Positions 22,332-32,875 of a stretch of DNA of 64,000 nucleotides are shown here, in pieces; the first letter of the stretch is position 1; each line of letters starts with the position of its first letter. The stretch covers positions 62,001 through 126,000 of the forward strand of contig NC_011420.2 of NCBI RefSeq assembly GCF_000016185.1. Reading direction: 5' to 3'. The stretch comes from Rhodospirillum centenum SW. GTDB taxonomy: Bacteria > Pseudomonadota > Alphaproteobacteria > Azospirillales > Azospirillaceae. Made by a program: the position numbers and the translations under genes. Below the pieces are notes generated by a model. That model made no database searches, was not told the DNA's origin, and saw only the letters and a list, made by a program, of their open reading frames with translations.

Positions 22332-25208
22332 TCACGCCAACGTCCAGCGGATCGTGAACAATGCTTGCAAGGAGGCGCTCTGCATCAGTTTCGCCTCAAT
22401 CTGGGCGATCAGTTCCTCACGCTGCTTGTCCACCTGGTCCTGCGCATCGAAGAGCGAGCGACGCTTCTGGTTGCGCAAGCTTTCCAGTGCCTTGACCTGC
22501 TTCTGGCCGGCGAGCTTTTCCTCCAGCGTCAACGCCGTGGTCGCGGCGCGGCGGGCTTCCTTGATCTGGCGATCGATTTCCCTGATCTCCCGTTCCAGAC
22601 CCAACTTCAGGTCGTCAGCCCAGCTGTCCAACTTCTCGGCCTCCGCCGCAAAGAATGTGGCATTGCGCTCCGAGATACCACGTTGGATGCCATTCTGTCG
22701 CCTATGGATAAGCTCATCCAAGGCTCTCCGCACGTCAGCCGGGATATCCAGGGCCGCGCCGACCTTCCCCGGAATGGTCAGCAGCCGCCGCAGAGTGTCG
22801 TCACTGAGGGGGCTGCCGGAATCCGCCACGCCCGTGAGCAGGAGATGGTCCTCGATCTGATCGAGGGCCTCGACGGTGAACAGCGACAGGCTGAGCCAGC
22901 CGGACTGTCCACGAAGATGTTCCAGGATGCTGACTTTGCCCTCGTGGCTATCGTAATCGAAGCAGACCTCGGCGACGGGCAGGTCGCGGCCTTTGGCCCG
23001 GACCAAAATGGCTTCGGCCAGCGGATGGTTGAGGCGGTAGAGGTGGGCTTCGCCGGTGCGACGGGGCAGTTCATAAAGGCCGAGCGGGATGTCGCCAACC
23101 CAAGCCGGAAACGGGCTCGATTTCAGACGAAAGGATGAGTCGTCGGGAAACTCTGCGTTATCGTCCAATTCGTAACGGGTCAGACGCATCAGCAGCCGCT
23201 CGAAACGGTCGAGATAGGCTTTCGATGCCTCATCACGTACCTTAAGTTTCTCCCGCACCTCGTCGTCAAAGTTCTCCAGCAACTGCTGACGGGTACGGGT
23301 CATCGCTTGGTCGATTTCCAAACTAAGCTCGAGCTGAAGCTGATCGAAAGCGGTTTTTATTTCATCCGGCTGTCGGCATTTCTGGTAGATGGTGGCGATG
23401 CGCTTTTCGAAGTCCACGCCGGATTCGATGGCGCCCAACACCTCGTCGCTGGCGCCGAACACGCCTTCGAAAAGCTGGAATTTCTCGGAAAGCAAACGGA
23501 AGACGCGTTGATCGGCCTCGTTCTTGCGATTGAGGAAGTTTACTACCACCACGTCATGCTTCTGGCCATAGCGATGGCAGCGGCCGATGCGCTGTTCTAT
23601 GCGCTGGGGGTTCCAGGGCAGGTCGTAATTCACTACCAGCGAGCAGAACTGAAGATTGATGCCCTCGGCGCCGGCCTCCGTGGCGATCATGATCCGCCCC
23701 TGCTCGCGGAAATAGTCTACCAGAGCGGAGCGCATGTCGGCGGTGCGCGAGCCCGTCACCCGGTCGGAGCCTTCATGTCTGGCTTTCCAGGCGGTGTAGA
23801 TTTCCTTTGAGCGTTCGTCGGTGTTGGTGCCGTTGAAGAGTACGATCCGGTCGGCGAACGGGCTGTCGGCCAGGGTACGGAGCAGGTAGTCCTGGGTGCG
23901 CCTGGATTCGGTGAAGATGATCGCCTTTTCTGCGGCGTCAAGCTCCCTGGCCTTGGCGAAGGCGACAGTGAGGGCCTTCAGTAGAGCCTTGCCCTTCTCG
24001 TTGTGTTCGATCGAGGTGGCAATTCGGGTGAACTCATCTAAATCGGCGATCTCCGCTTCAATTGCTCTGCGATCTACCTCGGACAACGACTCGGCCGCTT
24101 CATCCTCGGACCATTCCTCGGCGGTCGTGTCGAGAGCCTCGTAGTCTTGGTCGAGTTCCTCCTCAAGCGATTGGGATGGTTCAGGCTTGCGCAGCTTTTC
24201 CTTGAGTCGCGTCGACAGGGTGGTGAGGGCTCCGGCAATTGCGAAGGTGGAGGAGGCCAGCAGCTTGCGCAGAACCAGCGTCATCAGGGAACGCTGGCTC
24301 GCTGGCAGAGCCTGAAGATTGTCTCGGCGAAGGTACTCCGACACCAATTGATAGAGGCGATCCTCGCTATCGCTCGGGGTGAACTCCTCGATCAACGGCA
24401 GCCGCTTGGTGTACGGCACGTAAGCAGTGACCTGCCGACGAAGGGTGCGATGGCAGATCGGCTTCAGCCGCTCCTTAAGCACTTGGAACGCACGGTCCTG
24501 GCCTAGATTGGCAAACTGCTCACGGAAGCTCTTGAGGTCGCCGAAGGTATGCTCATCGATAAAGCTGACGAGGCCGTACAGTTCCAACAGGGAGTTCTGG
24601 AGCGGTGTCGCAGTTAGCAGCAGCTTCTGAGTATGACCCAGTGCGCCCTTGAGCGTATTGGCGATGACATTGGATGTCTTGTAGACATTCCGAAGACGAT
24701 GGGCTTCGTCGATGACGACCAAATCCCAAGGCGCAGCCTGAACATCTGCTGCCTTGTTACGGGCGAACTGGTATGAGCAAATAACGATAGTGTCTTTGAT
24801 TTCAAATGGGTGGACGTTCCCTGCCTTCATGGCTTCTTTGTAGGAGCCTGCTTCCAGAATTGCGCAAGGCAAAAAGAATTTTTCTTTCAGCTCCTGGTGC
24901 CATTGCTTGCGCAGATTGGACGGTGCAATGACGAGGATCCGTCGCTTGCGTTCGGCCCATTTCTGCGAAATCACCAAGCCGGCCTCAATGGTCTTGCCGA
25001 GACCAACTTCGTCGGCCAGGACGGCTCCTTTCGAGAGGGGAGATCGAAAGGCAAAGAGCGCTGCATCCACCTGATGCGGATTGAGGTCGACTTGCGCCCT
25101 AGCGACCGCGCCGGCGAGCTTCTCATCGCTGTCGGACGGGAAACGCCGGGTCAGTTCATGGGCGAGATACTTGCTGTGATAGGCGGTCAGATTCATTCGG
25201 CGCAGCAC
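22332..25208 (-). CDS. SNF2/RapA-type helicase-related ATPase
   Basis: 958 residues. The two motor lobes are complete: LADEVGLGKTIEAG (64-77), DEAH (167-170), LLTATPLQN (197-205), IATEAGAEGINLQ (508-520), and QRIGRCHRYGQ (539-549). The C-terminal third is long, charged and helical. Such proteins translocate on double-stranded DNA without unwinding; relatives occur in DISARM (DrmD) and other restriction-linked loci. The frame can start at GTG 25208, 4 bp after the PIN gene stop, or ATG 25196; neither has a strong Shine-Dalgarno, so translational coupling is likely. Confidence 0.85.
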   Translation of the reverse strand: MLRRMNLTAYHSKYLAHELTRRFPSDSDEKLAGAVARAQVDLNPHQVDAALFAFRSPLSKGAVLADEVGLGKTIEAGLVISQKWAERKRRILVIAPSNLRKQWHQELKEKFFLPCAILEAGSYKEAMKAGNVHPFEIKDTIVICSYQFARNKAADVQAAPWDLVVIDEAHRLRNVYKTSNVIANTLKGALGHTQKLLLTATPLQNSLLELYGLVSFIDEHTFGDLKSFREQFANLGQDRAFQVLKERLKPICHRTLRRQVTAYVPYTKRLPLIEEFTPSDSEDRLYQLVSEYLRRDNLQALPASQRSLMTLVLRKLLASSTFAIAGALTTLSTRLKEKLRKPEPSQSLEEELDQDYEALDTTAEEWSEDEAAESLSEVDRRAIEAEIADLDEFTRIATSIEHNEKGKALLKALTVAFAKARELDAAEKAIIFTESRRTQDYLLRTLADSPFADRIVLFNGTNTDERSKEIYTAWKARHEGSDRVTGSRTADMRSALVDYFREQGRIMIATEAGAEGINLQFCSLVVNYDLPWNPQRIEQRIGRCHRYGQKHDVVVVNFLNRKNEADQRVFRLLSEKFQLFEGVFGASDEVLGAIESGVDFEKRIATIYQKCRQPDEIKTAFDQLQLELSLEIDQAMTRTRQQLLENFDDEVREKLKVRDEASKAYLDRFERLLMRLTRYELDDNAEFPDDSSFRLKSSPFPAWVGDIPLGLYELPRRTGEAHLYRLNHPLAEAILVRAKGRDLPVAEVCFDYDSHEGKVSILEHLRGQSGWLSLSLFTVEALDQIEDHLLLTGVADSGSPLSDDTLRRLLTIPGKVGAALDIPADVRRALDELIHRRQNGIQRGISERNATFFAAEAEKLDSWADDLKLGLEREIREIDRQIKEARRAATTALTLEEKLAGQKQVKALESLRNQKRRSLFDAQDQVDKQREELIAQIEAKLMQSASLQALFTIRWTLA

Positions 25209-25212
25209 CCCG

Positions 25213-26474
<1,262 letters not shown>

Positions 26475-26598
26475 TCCTCAAAACCCGGGAGAACGTGTCG
26501 TGGCTCGGCAGGCCGCCGGGAAGCTTCAGGAACTCCTCGAACAACGCCCGATGGTCCCGCGCAAGCATCCCTGCCGACGCACATCCGCCCTGGTCCGT
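26475..26598 (-). pseudogene. ISAs1-family transposase, N-terminal remnant
   Basis: The minus-strand frame reads GGCASAGMLARDHRALF then EEFLKLPGGLPSHDTFSRV, the DDE_Tnp_1-associated N-terminal block of ISAs1 transposases. Similarity is lost after SRV, and no catalytic DDE part or terminal repeats are seen. The fragment starts within about 20 bp of the moeA stop. It marks past insertion-sequence activity at the edge of the island. Confidence 0.6.
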
Positions 26599-26615
26599 GG
26601 AATGCCCGGAAAAGC

Positions 26616-27818
26616 TCAGAAACCGTCCAGCGGGATGATCTCGACCTCGGTGCCGGCGGGGGCCGCGGGCGCGAGCGGCGGGCGCACGATCAGGCAGTCC
26701 GCCGCCGCCAGGGCGGAGAGCATGGAACTGTCCTGCTTCGGAAAGGCGCCCGCCAGCAGGCTGCCGTCCGCCGCCCGCTCCAGCCCGGCGCGCAGATAGT
26801 CCTGGCGGCGGTCATTGGCGGCCAGGGGCGCTGCGAGTCGGGCGAGAGGGGCAGGCCCGTCGTCCGGCGGCAGACCCTGGAGGAGGCGCAGCAGCGGCCG
26901 CAGGAAGACCAGGGCGCAGACCAGGGTCGAGACCGGATTACCCGGCAGGCCCAGCACGGGGACGTCGCCCACCCGGCCGGACAGCAGGGGCTTGCCCGGC
27001 CGCATGGCGACCTTCCAGAAGTCGAGCCGCGTCCCCGGTGCGGCCAGCGCCTGCCGCATCAGGTCGTGCTCCCCGACGGAGGCACCGCCCGTCGTCACCA
27101 GCAGGTCGCAGCCCGCCGCCGCGGCCAGATGGCCGGCAAGGGCGGCAGGATCGTCCGGGGCGATGCCCAGGGTGACGGGCAGCCCGCCCTCCCGTTCGAC
27201 CAGGGCAGCCAGGGCCAGCCCGTTGGAACTGACGATGCAGCCCGGCCCCACCGGATCGCCGGGCATCACCACCTCGTCGCCCGTGGCGAGGATCGCCACC
27301 CTTGGACGCCGCCGCACCGTCAGCCAGGGGACGTTCATCGCGGCGGCCAGAGCCACGTCGCGCACCGTCAAACGTCGGCCGGCGACCAGTCCGACCTCTC
27401 CCGTGCGGAAGTCCAGCCCCGCGGGCCGCACCCAGCGGCCCCGGCCGCCGCCCTCGCGCACGGTGACGGCACCGCCGGCCTCGTCGCAGTCCTCCTGCAA
27501 CACGACCGTGTCCGCTCCCGCCGGCATCACCGCGCCGGTGAAGATCCGGACCGCCTCGCCCGGTCCGACCGTGCCGGGGAAGGGATGGCCTGCCGGCGCT
27601 TCCCCGATCCGGCGCAGGCTCGCGGGCAGGGGATCAAGGTCCGCCGCCCGCACGGCCCAGCCGTCCATGGCCGAGACATCGGCCGGCGGCTGGGTCAGGC
27701 GGGCCGCCACGTCGGCCGCCAGCACCCGCCCCAGGGCCTGCCCGATCCCCACCACCTCGGCAGGCAGCGGGGCGACGCCGTCTAGGATGCGCCCGCGGGC
27801 CTCGGCGACGGGGATCAT
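26616..27818 (-). CDS. moeA: Molybdopterin molybdenumtransferase
   Basis: 400 residues from ATG 27818, overlapping the moaC stop by 4 bp; the frame is open further upstream but that part is the moaC antisense-frame shadow. MoeA inserts molybdate into adenylated molybdopterin. Family blocks are present: [43 protein letters not shown], and LPGNPVS. It is the last gene of the trpG-trpD-trpC-moaC-moeA unit and ends next to the IS remnant and island. Confidence 0.95.
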   Translation of the reverse strand: MIPVAEARGRILDGVAPLPAEVVGIGQALGRVLAADVAARLTQPPADVSAMDGWAVRAADLDPLPASLRRIGEAPAGHPFPGTVGPGEAVRIFTGAVMPAGADTVVLQEDCDEAGGAVTVREGGGRGRWVRPAGLDFRTGEVGLVAGRRLTVRDVALAAAMNVPWLTVRRRPRVAILATGDEVVMPGDPVGPGCIVSSNGLALAALVEREGGLPVTLGIAPDDPAALAGHLAAAAGCDLLVTTGGASVGEHDLMRQALAAPGTRLDFWKVAMRPGKPLLSGRVGDVPVLGLPGNPVSTLVCALVFLRPLLRLLQGLPPDDGPAPLARLAAPLAANDRRQDYLRAGLERAADGSLLAGAFPKQDSSMLSALAAADCLIVRPPLAPAAPAGTEVEIIPLDGF

Positions 27819-28324
27819 GCCTCGTCCCCGGCCCGGTAGGTGCCGCTCTTGCCGCCCGATTTGTGGAGCAGGCGGATGCCGCCGATGGTCATGCCGCGGT
27901 CCACGGCCTTGCACATGTCGTAGAGCGTCAGCGCCGCGACGCTGACGGCGGTCAGCGCCTCCATCTCCACGCCGGTCCGGCCTTTCAGCGTCACCGTCGC
28001 CTCGATGCGGACGGCGGGACGGTCCGGCAGCAGGGCGAAGTCCACCGCCACCCTGGACAGGGCCAGCGGGTGACAGAGCGGGATCAGGTCGGCCGTGCGC
28101 TTGGCCGCCATGATGCCGGCGATGCGCGCCACCCCCAGAACGTCGCCCTTGGCGATGCCGCCGGACTCGATCAGGGCGAAGGTCTCGGGCCGCATGCTGA
28201 CCAGGGCCTCGGCCGTCGCCACGCGCTCCGTCTCCGCCTTGGCGGAGACGTCCACCATGGCGGCGTTGCCGTGTTCGTCGAAATGGGTCAGCCGGGGGGC
28301 GCCCCCGGGATCGCCGGTGCCCAC
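27815..28324 (-). CDS. moaC: Cyclic pyranopterin monophosphate synthase
   Basis: 169 residues from a GTG at 28324, 4 bp after the trpC stop. MoaC, with MoaA, converts GTP to cyclic pyranopterin monophosphate in molybdenum cofactor synthesis. Diagnostic segments are [36 protein letters not shown] and the start [12 protein letters not shown] at about residue 23. Lysine, histidine and aspartate of the active site are included in these blocks. The link to the trp genes is common in alphaproteobacteria. Confidence 0.95.
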   Translation of the reverse strand: MGTGDPGGAPRLTHFDEHGNAAMVDVSAKAETERVATAEALVSMRPETFALIESGGIAKGDVLGVARIAGIMAAKRTADLIPLCHPLALSRVAVDFALLPDRPAVRIEATVTLKGRTGVEMEALTAVSVAALTLYDMCKAVDRGMTIGGIRLLHKSGGKSGTYRAGDEA

Positions 28325-28328
28325 GGGG

Positions 28329-29141
28329 TCAGGCCGCGGTGGCCGGGGCGGGGGTGAGCAGGGCGCGCGTGGCGGCCGTCACGTCCGCCTGCCGCATCAG
28401 GGACTCGCCGACCAGGAAGCGGCGGGCGCCGACCGCGGCCAGCCGGGCGATGTCGGCGGGACCGTAGATGCCGCTCTCCGCCACCAGTGCCCGGCCGGGC
28501 GGCACCATGGCGGCGAGCCCCTCGGTCGTCGCCAGATCCACGGCCAGGGTCTTCAGGTTGCGGTTGTTCACGCCCAGCAGGCCGCCCGGCAGGGCCAGTG
28601 CCCGTTCCATCTCCGCCTCGTCATGGACCTCGACCAGCACGTCCATGCCGTAATGGATGGCGGCGGCGTACAGTTCCGCCGCCTGCCCGTCGTCCAGCGC
28701 GGCCATGATCAGCAGGATGCAGTCGGCGCCCAGTGCCCGGCTCTCCACGATCTGGTAGGGCTCCAGCATGAAGTCCTTGCGCAGTGCGGGAAGCGGCACC
28801 GCCGCCCGCGCCGCCTCAAGATAGCGGTCGTCGCCCTGGAAATAGGGGATGTCGGTCAGGACCGACAGACAGGTAGCCCCACCGACGAGATAGGCCCGTG
28901 CAAGGGCGGGCGGGTCGAAGTCCGGCCGGATCAGACCCTTGCTGGGGCTGGCCTTCTTGATCTCCGCGATCAGGCCGTGGCGGCCCGCCGCGACCGCGGC
29001 GTCCAGGGCTCGGGCGAAGCCGCGCGGTGCCGGGGCGGCACGGGCCGCCGCCTCCACCGCCGCGAGCGGCCGGTCGCGCCGGCACCGGGCCACATGCTCC
29101 CGCTTGTCGGCGCAGATGCGCGCCAGCACGTCCGCGCTCAT
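28329..29141 (-). CDS. trpC: Indole-3-glycerol phosphate synthase
   Basis: 270 residues from ATG 29141, overlapping the trpD stop by 4 bp. The TIM-barrel enzyme closes the indole ring in tryptophan synthesis. [11 protein letters not shown] carries the catalytic lysine and the phosphate-binding [27 protein letters not shown] and SGIYGPADI are further core strands. It is a single-function enzyme, not fused to TrpF. Confidence 0.95.
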   Translation of the reverse strand: MSADVLARICADKREHVARCRRDRPLAAVEAAARAAPAPRGFARALDAAVAAGRHGLIAEIKKASPSKGLIRPDFDPPALARAYLVGGATCLSVLTDIPYFQGDDRYLEAARAAVPLPALRKDFMLEPYQIVESRALGADCILLIMAALDDGQAAELYAAAIHYGMDVLVEVHDEAEMERALALPGGLLGVNNRNLKTLAVDLATTEGLAAMVPPGRALVAESGIYGPADIARLAAVGARRFLVGESLMRQADVTAATRALLTPAPATAA

Positions 29142-30190
29142 GCCGCGGTGCTCCCGTTCGTGATGGCGACGAGCCGGTCCAGGGTCGCCATGGCGCGGCC
29201 TTCGTCGATGCAGCCGGCCGCATGCCGCACCCCGGAGCGGAGGTCGGGGACCGCACCGGCGACGACCAGGGCGCCGGCGGCGTTCAGCAGGACGATGTCG
29301 CGGTAGGGGCCATGGGCCCCGCCCAGCACGGAGCGCAGGGCGGCGGCGTTCGTTTCCGGATCGCCGCCGTGCAGGTCGTGCAGGCTGGCCCGGGGCAGGC
29401 CGGCCTCTTCGGGCGTGACCTCGAAGGTGCGGATGCGGCCGTCGCGCAGTTCCGCCACGTAGGTCGGGCCGGTCGTCGTGATCTCGTCCAGCCCGTCGCT
29501 GCCATGCACGACCCAGGCACTCTCCGATCCCAGGCGGAGCAGGACCTGCGCGATCGGCTCGACCCAGGTCCGGGCATAGACGCCCAGAAGCTGGCGCCGG
29601 GCGTGGGCCGGGTTGGACAGGGGCCCCATCAGGTTGAAGATGGTGCGGGTGCCCAGTTCGACCCGCGTCGGGCCGACATTGCGCATGGCGGTGTGGTGGC
29701 GCGGTGCCATCATGAAGGCGATGCCCGCTTCCCACAGGGCCTTGTGGACCAGATCGAACTCCGCCTCCACGTTCACGCCCAGGGCGGCCAGCACGTCCGC
29801 GGCGCCGGAGCGGGAGGAGATGGCACGGTTGCCGTGCTTGGCGACGGGCACGCCGCAGCCGGCCACCACCAGGGCGACGGCGGTGGAGATGTTGTAGGTG
29901 CCGGCGGCGTCGCCCCCGGTGCCGCAGGTGTCGATCAGTCCTTCCGGCCCCTCCACCGGGACGAGGCGGGAGCGGATGATCCGGGCGGCGCCCGTGATCT
30001 CGTCCACCGTCTCGCCGCGGACCCGCAGGGCCATCAGGAAACCACCCATCTGGGCCGGCGTGGCGTTGCCGGCCATGATGATGTCGAAGGCCGTCTCCGC
30101 CTCGGTCTCGCTGAGGGCGGCGCCCGTGGCCACCTTCGCCAGCAGGCTCTTGAAGTCGGGCATGTCGCCCGGGGTGCGTTCGGCGTTCAT
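29138..30190 (-). CDS. trpD: Anthranilate phosphoribosyltransferase
   Basis: 350 residues. TrpD transfers phosphoribose from PRPP to anthranilate. [17 protein letters not shown] is the PRPP/magnesium loop; [33 protein letters not shown] and [10 protein letters not shown] complete the family pattern. It begins 11 bp after the trpG stop and overlaps trpC by 4 bp, so trpG, trpD and trpC are one translationally linked unit. Confidence 0.95.
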   Translation of the reverse strand: MNAERTPGDMPDFKSLLAKVATGAALSETEAETAFDIIMAGNATPAQMGGFLMALRVRGETVDEITGAARIIRSRLVPVEGPEGLIDTCGTGGDAAGTYNISTAVALVVAGCGVPVAKHGNRAISSRSGAADVLAALGVNVEAEFDLVHKALWEAGIAFMMAPRHHTAMRNVGPTRVELGTRTIFNLMGPLSNPAHARRQLLGVYARTWVEPIAQVLLRLGSESAWVVHGSDGLDEITTTGPTYVAELRDGRIRTFEVTPEEAGLPRASLHDLHGGDPETNAAALRSVLGGAHGPYRDIVLLNAAGALVVAGAVPDLRSGVRHAAGCIDEGRAMATLDRLVAITNGSTAA

Positions 30191-30201
30191 CGCTCCCCCG
30201 C

Positions 30202-30816
30202 TCAGGCCGCTTCGCCGGGGACGCGGCTCGGCACGTTGCGGCCGCCGCGGGCGATGTCCAGGAAGTTGTCGAGAATCCTGTGCCCGTGCTCCGAGGCGAT
30301 GCTCTCGGGATGGAACTGGACCCCGTGGATCGGCAGGTCGCGGTGGGACAGCGCCATGATCATCCCGTCCTCCAGCTCCGCCGTGACCTCAAGGCAGTCC
30401 GGCAGGCTCTCGCGCTCGACGATCAGGGAATGGTAGCGCGTGGCCTGGAACGGGCTGGGCAGCCCCCGCATCAGTCCGGCGCCCGCATGGCGCACGCTGC
30501 CCATCTTGCCGTGCATCGGTTCCGGCGCCCGCACCACCTTGCCGCCGAAGGCCTGACCGATCGCCTGATGCCCCAGGCAGACCCCCAGGAGCGGCAGGCG
30601 CGCCTGCGCCGCCAGATGGATCATGGGCAGGCAGATGCCGGCCTTGTCAGGGTCGCAGGGGCCGGGCGAGAGAACCACCGCCTCCGGCCGCATCGCCAGG
30701 GCCTCTTCGGCCGTCAGCGCGTCGTTGCGACGCACCTCGACCTCGGCCCCCAGCTCGCCGAGATAATGGACCAGGTTCCAGGTGAAACTGTCATAGTTGT
30801 CGATGAGCAGCAGCAT
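30202..30816 (-). CDS. trpG: Anthranilate synthase component II (glutamine amidotransferase)
   Basis: 204 residues with the class I amidotransferase triad: C80 in [12 protein letters not shown], and His-Glu in VQFHPESI near the C-terminus. It delivers ammonia to TrpE; in many bacteria the same subunit also serves aminodeoxychorismate synthase, and as the only trpG/pabA copy in the window it may do both. It is first in the trpGDC-moaC-moeA unit and divergent from the cueR-like gene. Its partner trpE is about 2 kb away behind three other genes. Confidence 0.95.
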   Translation of the reverse strand: MLLLIDNYDSFTWNLVHYLGELGAEVEVRRNDALTAEEALAMRPEAVVLSPGPCDPDKAGICLPMIHLAAQARLPLLGVCLGHQAIGQAFGGKVVRAPEPMHGKMGSVRHAGAGLMRGLPSPFQATRYHSLIVERESLPDCLEVTAELEDGMIMALSHRDLPIHGVQFHPESIASEHGHRILDNFLDIARGGRNVPSRVPGEAA

Positions 30817-30921
30817 GGTCGGATTCTGCGGAAGAGCCGGGAGCGGGACGCGGGCACGTACCGTACAGCCTGCACCGGGGGATTTCCAGCGCGCGGCCTG
30901 TCACGCCGGAGGGGCCGGTCG

Positions 30922-31323
30922 ATGAGAATCGGGGACGCAGCCGCCCGGTCGGGCGTTCCGGCCAGGACGATCCGCTATTACGAGAGCGTGGGCCTGATCG
31001 ACGCCGCGGGGCGCGGGGAGAACGGCTACCGCGATTACGACGACACCGATGTCCGCACCCTGCTGTTCATCAGCCGCGCGCGGGCTCTCGGGTTTTCCAT
31101 GAAGGAAGTGGCCGGGCTGCTGGAACTCTGGCGTGACCGGGCGCGCGCCTCCGCCGACGTGCGGGCGCTCGCCCAGCAGCACATGGCGGAGATCGACGCC
31201 CGCATCGCGGACCTGCAAAGCCTGCGCCGGACGCTCGGCGATCTGGTAGAACGGTGCCAGGGGGACGGGCGGCCCGACTGTCCGATCCTCGACACCCTGT
31301 CCGGTTCCCGCTGCCACGGCTGA
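30922..31323 (+). CDS. cueR: MerR-family copper-responsive regulator (CueR-like)
   Basis: 133 residues. The N-terminal winged helix (MRIGDAAARSGVPARTIRYYE) is followed by a dimerisation helix and the metal loop C112-x7-C120 in RCQGDGRPDCPIL. These are the two cysteines, at the same numbers, that bind Cu(I) in E. coli CueR; a valine/serine-type substitution for other metals is not seen. It would activate copper genes by untwisting a 19-bp-spaced promoter. The copper chaperone gene copZ lies 1.3 kb downstream, supporting the copper role. Confidence 0.85.
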   Translation: MRIGDAAARSGVPARTIRYYESVGLIDAAGRGENGYRDYDDTDVRTLLFISRARALGFSMKEVAGLLELWRDRARASADVRALAQQHMAEIDARIADLQSLRRTLGDLVERCQGDGRPDCPILDTLSGSRCHG

Positions 31324-31329
31324 TCGACC

Positions 31330-32534
31330 ATGCCCGAACCAAGGCGTTCCCCTTCACGCCCGCGTCGGAAGGGGCGCGCGAAACCCGTTCCCCTCTGGCA
31401 GAGGCTGCGGCGGTCCCGTTGGGCGCCCGGTCTTGCGGCCATGGCGCTCGTCCTTGTCCTCGGTCTCGTGGTCGGGGTCACCCTGTCACCGCCGCCGCTG
31501 CCCGACGGGGTGACGGAGGAACTGGACGAGTCGGGCATGGCCGAGGCGGTCCCCACGGAGGAGGCCGAACCGCTGCCGTCCGTCCGGCCGGCCCTGCCGT
31601 CCGCACCGCTGGCGCCGCCACCGGCCGCACCGCCTGTCGCGCAACCATCACCGCCCCGCCAGGCAGCGACGCCGGCCCCGGTCCGGCAGGCCGCCGCATT
31701 GCCGCCGGCAGCGGCCGTAACGCCGGCCCACCCGCCGGTGGCCCAGGGTCGCCCTTCTGCCGCCGCCCGCACCGCCGCGGCCCGACGCTGCCCCCCCCGG
31801 CGCCCGGGGGCGTGCCGGCATGGCAGCGCAATGCCGTGCCGACGCCGCCCGCCGAGGGGCGCCCCCGCATCGTCATCGTGATCGACGACATGGGGCTGGA
31901 CCACCGTCGCAGCGGCCGGGTCGTCGCCCTTCCCGGGCCGTTGACCCTGGCCTGGCTGCCCTATGCCCGCGACCTGCCGATCCAGACGCGGCAGGCGCAC
32001 CAGCGAGGGCATGAACTGATCGTCCACATGCCGATGGAGCCGGCGGGCAGTGGCGATCCAGGGCCGAACGCGCTGCTGGTGCGGCAGAGTCCCGAGGAGA
32101 TCCGCAGCCGCCTGCGGACCAATCTGGACGCCTTCAGCGGCTATGTCGGCATCAACAACCACATGGGCAGCCGCTTCACGGCGGATGCCGCCGCGTCGGC
32201 CGTCGTGGTCGAGGAACTGGCGCGGCGGGGCCTGCTGGTGCTGGACAGCCGGACAACCGCAGACAGCCGGCTGCGCGACGAGGCGGTGCGCCGACATGTC
32301 CCCAGTGCCAGCCGGGACGTCTTCCTGGATCATGTGCAGACCCCGGCCGCCGTCTCTGCCGCGCTGGAGAAGGTCGAAGCCACGGCCCGCCGGCAGGGGC
32401 TGGCCATCGCCATCGGCCACCCGCACGATGTAACGACCGAGGCGCTGGCGCGTTGGCTGCCGACGCTGGCCGGCAAGGGATTCCAGCTTGTTCCGTTGAG
32501 CGCCGTGGTGCGGACCGGACCATCGGAGTCCTGA
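31330..32534 (+). CDS. Divergent polysaccharide deacetylase, frameshifted in a C8 tract
   Basis: The first part (31330 to about 31798) encodes a basic N-terminus, one membrane helix (GLAAMALVLVLGLVVGVTL) and a long Pro/Ala linker. The catalytic domain follows in a different frame: IVIVIDDMGLD, HMPMEP, GINNHMGSRFTAD, LDSRTTADS and IGHPHDVT are the signatures of the divergent polysaccharide deacetylase family (YibQ-like). One extra C in the C8 run at 31791-31798 would join them. As read, the anchored protein ends early; the domain alone could start at GTG 31812. Probably a periplasmic glycan-modifying protein. Confidence 0.8.
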
Positions 32535-32602
32535 AACGGCGACGGAGCGGGCACCGTCCGCCCCCTCAACCGACCACTTCCGCAGATGAGAAGGAGACAA
32601 CC

Positions 32603-32806
32603 ATGGCTGCCATCTACCGGGTCGAGGGCATGACCTGCCAGGGCTGCGCCAATTCGGTATCGCGCGCGATCGAGACACAGACCGGCGCCACCCGGGCGCT
32701 GGTCGATCTGACCGCCGGCACGGTGTCCGTGGAGGGGCAGGTGTCCGAGGCGGAGGTGCGGTCCGCCATCGAGGCTGCCGGCTTCGACTTCAAGGGAACC
32801 GTCTGA
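32603..32806 (+). CDS. copZ: Copper chaperone (HMA domain)
   Basis: 67 residues, the full length of a single heavy-metal-associated domain. GMTCQGCA places the metal ligands at C12 and C15. AAGGAG stands 6 bp before ATG 32603. It should carry Cu(I) in the cytoplasm to a P-type ATPase, which is not in this window. Expression is probably under the nearby CueR-like regulator, although I see no clear operator upstream. Confidence 0.9.
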   Translation: MAAIYRVEGMTCQGCANSVSRAIETQTGATRALVDLTAGTVSVEGQVSEAEVRSAIEAAGFDFKGTV

Positions 32807-32842
32807 AGGGGAGCCGCCTGAAGCGGAGCCGCCGGGCGGACG

Positions 32843-32865
32843 GGGCGGGTGCGCATCACCCGCCC
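32843..32865. terminator. Hairpin between convergent copZ and trpE
   Basis: GGGCGGGTG (32843-32851) pairs with CACCCGCCC (32857-32865) around a 5-base loop. There is no clear U tract on either side, so this may act with Rho or only as a 3' end stabiliser. Its place between two convergent genes supports a bidirectional terminator. Confidence 0.45.
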
Positions 32866-32875
32866 GCTGCCCCGG

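Noticed and set aside
14299-25208. Calling the island DISARM or BREX
   Set aside because: An SNF2 ATPase and a methyltransferase are present, but no DUF1998, phospholipase-D or DrmA-like gene (DISARM) and no PglZ, BrxC or Lon-like gene (BREX) is found.
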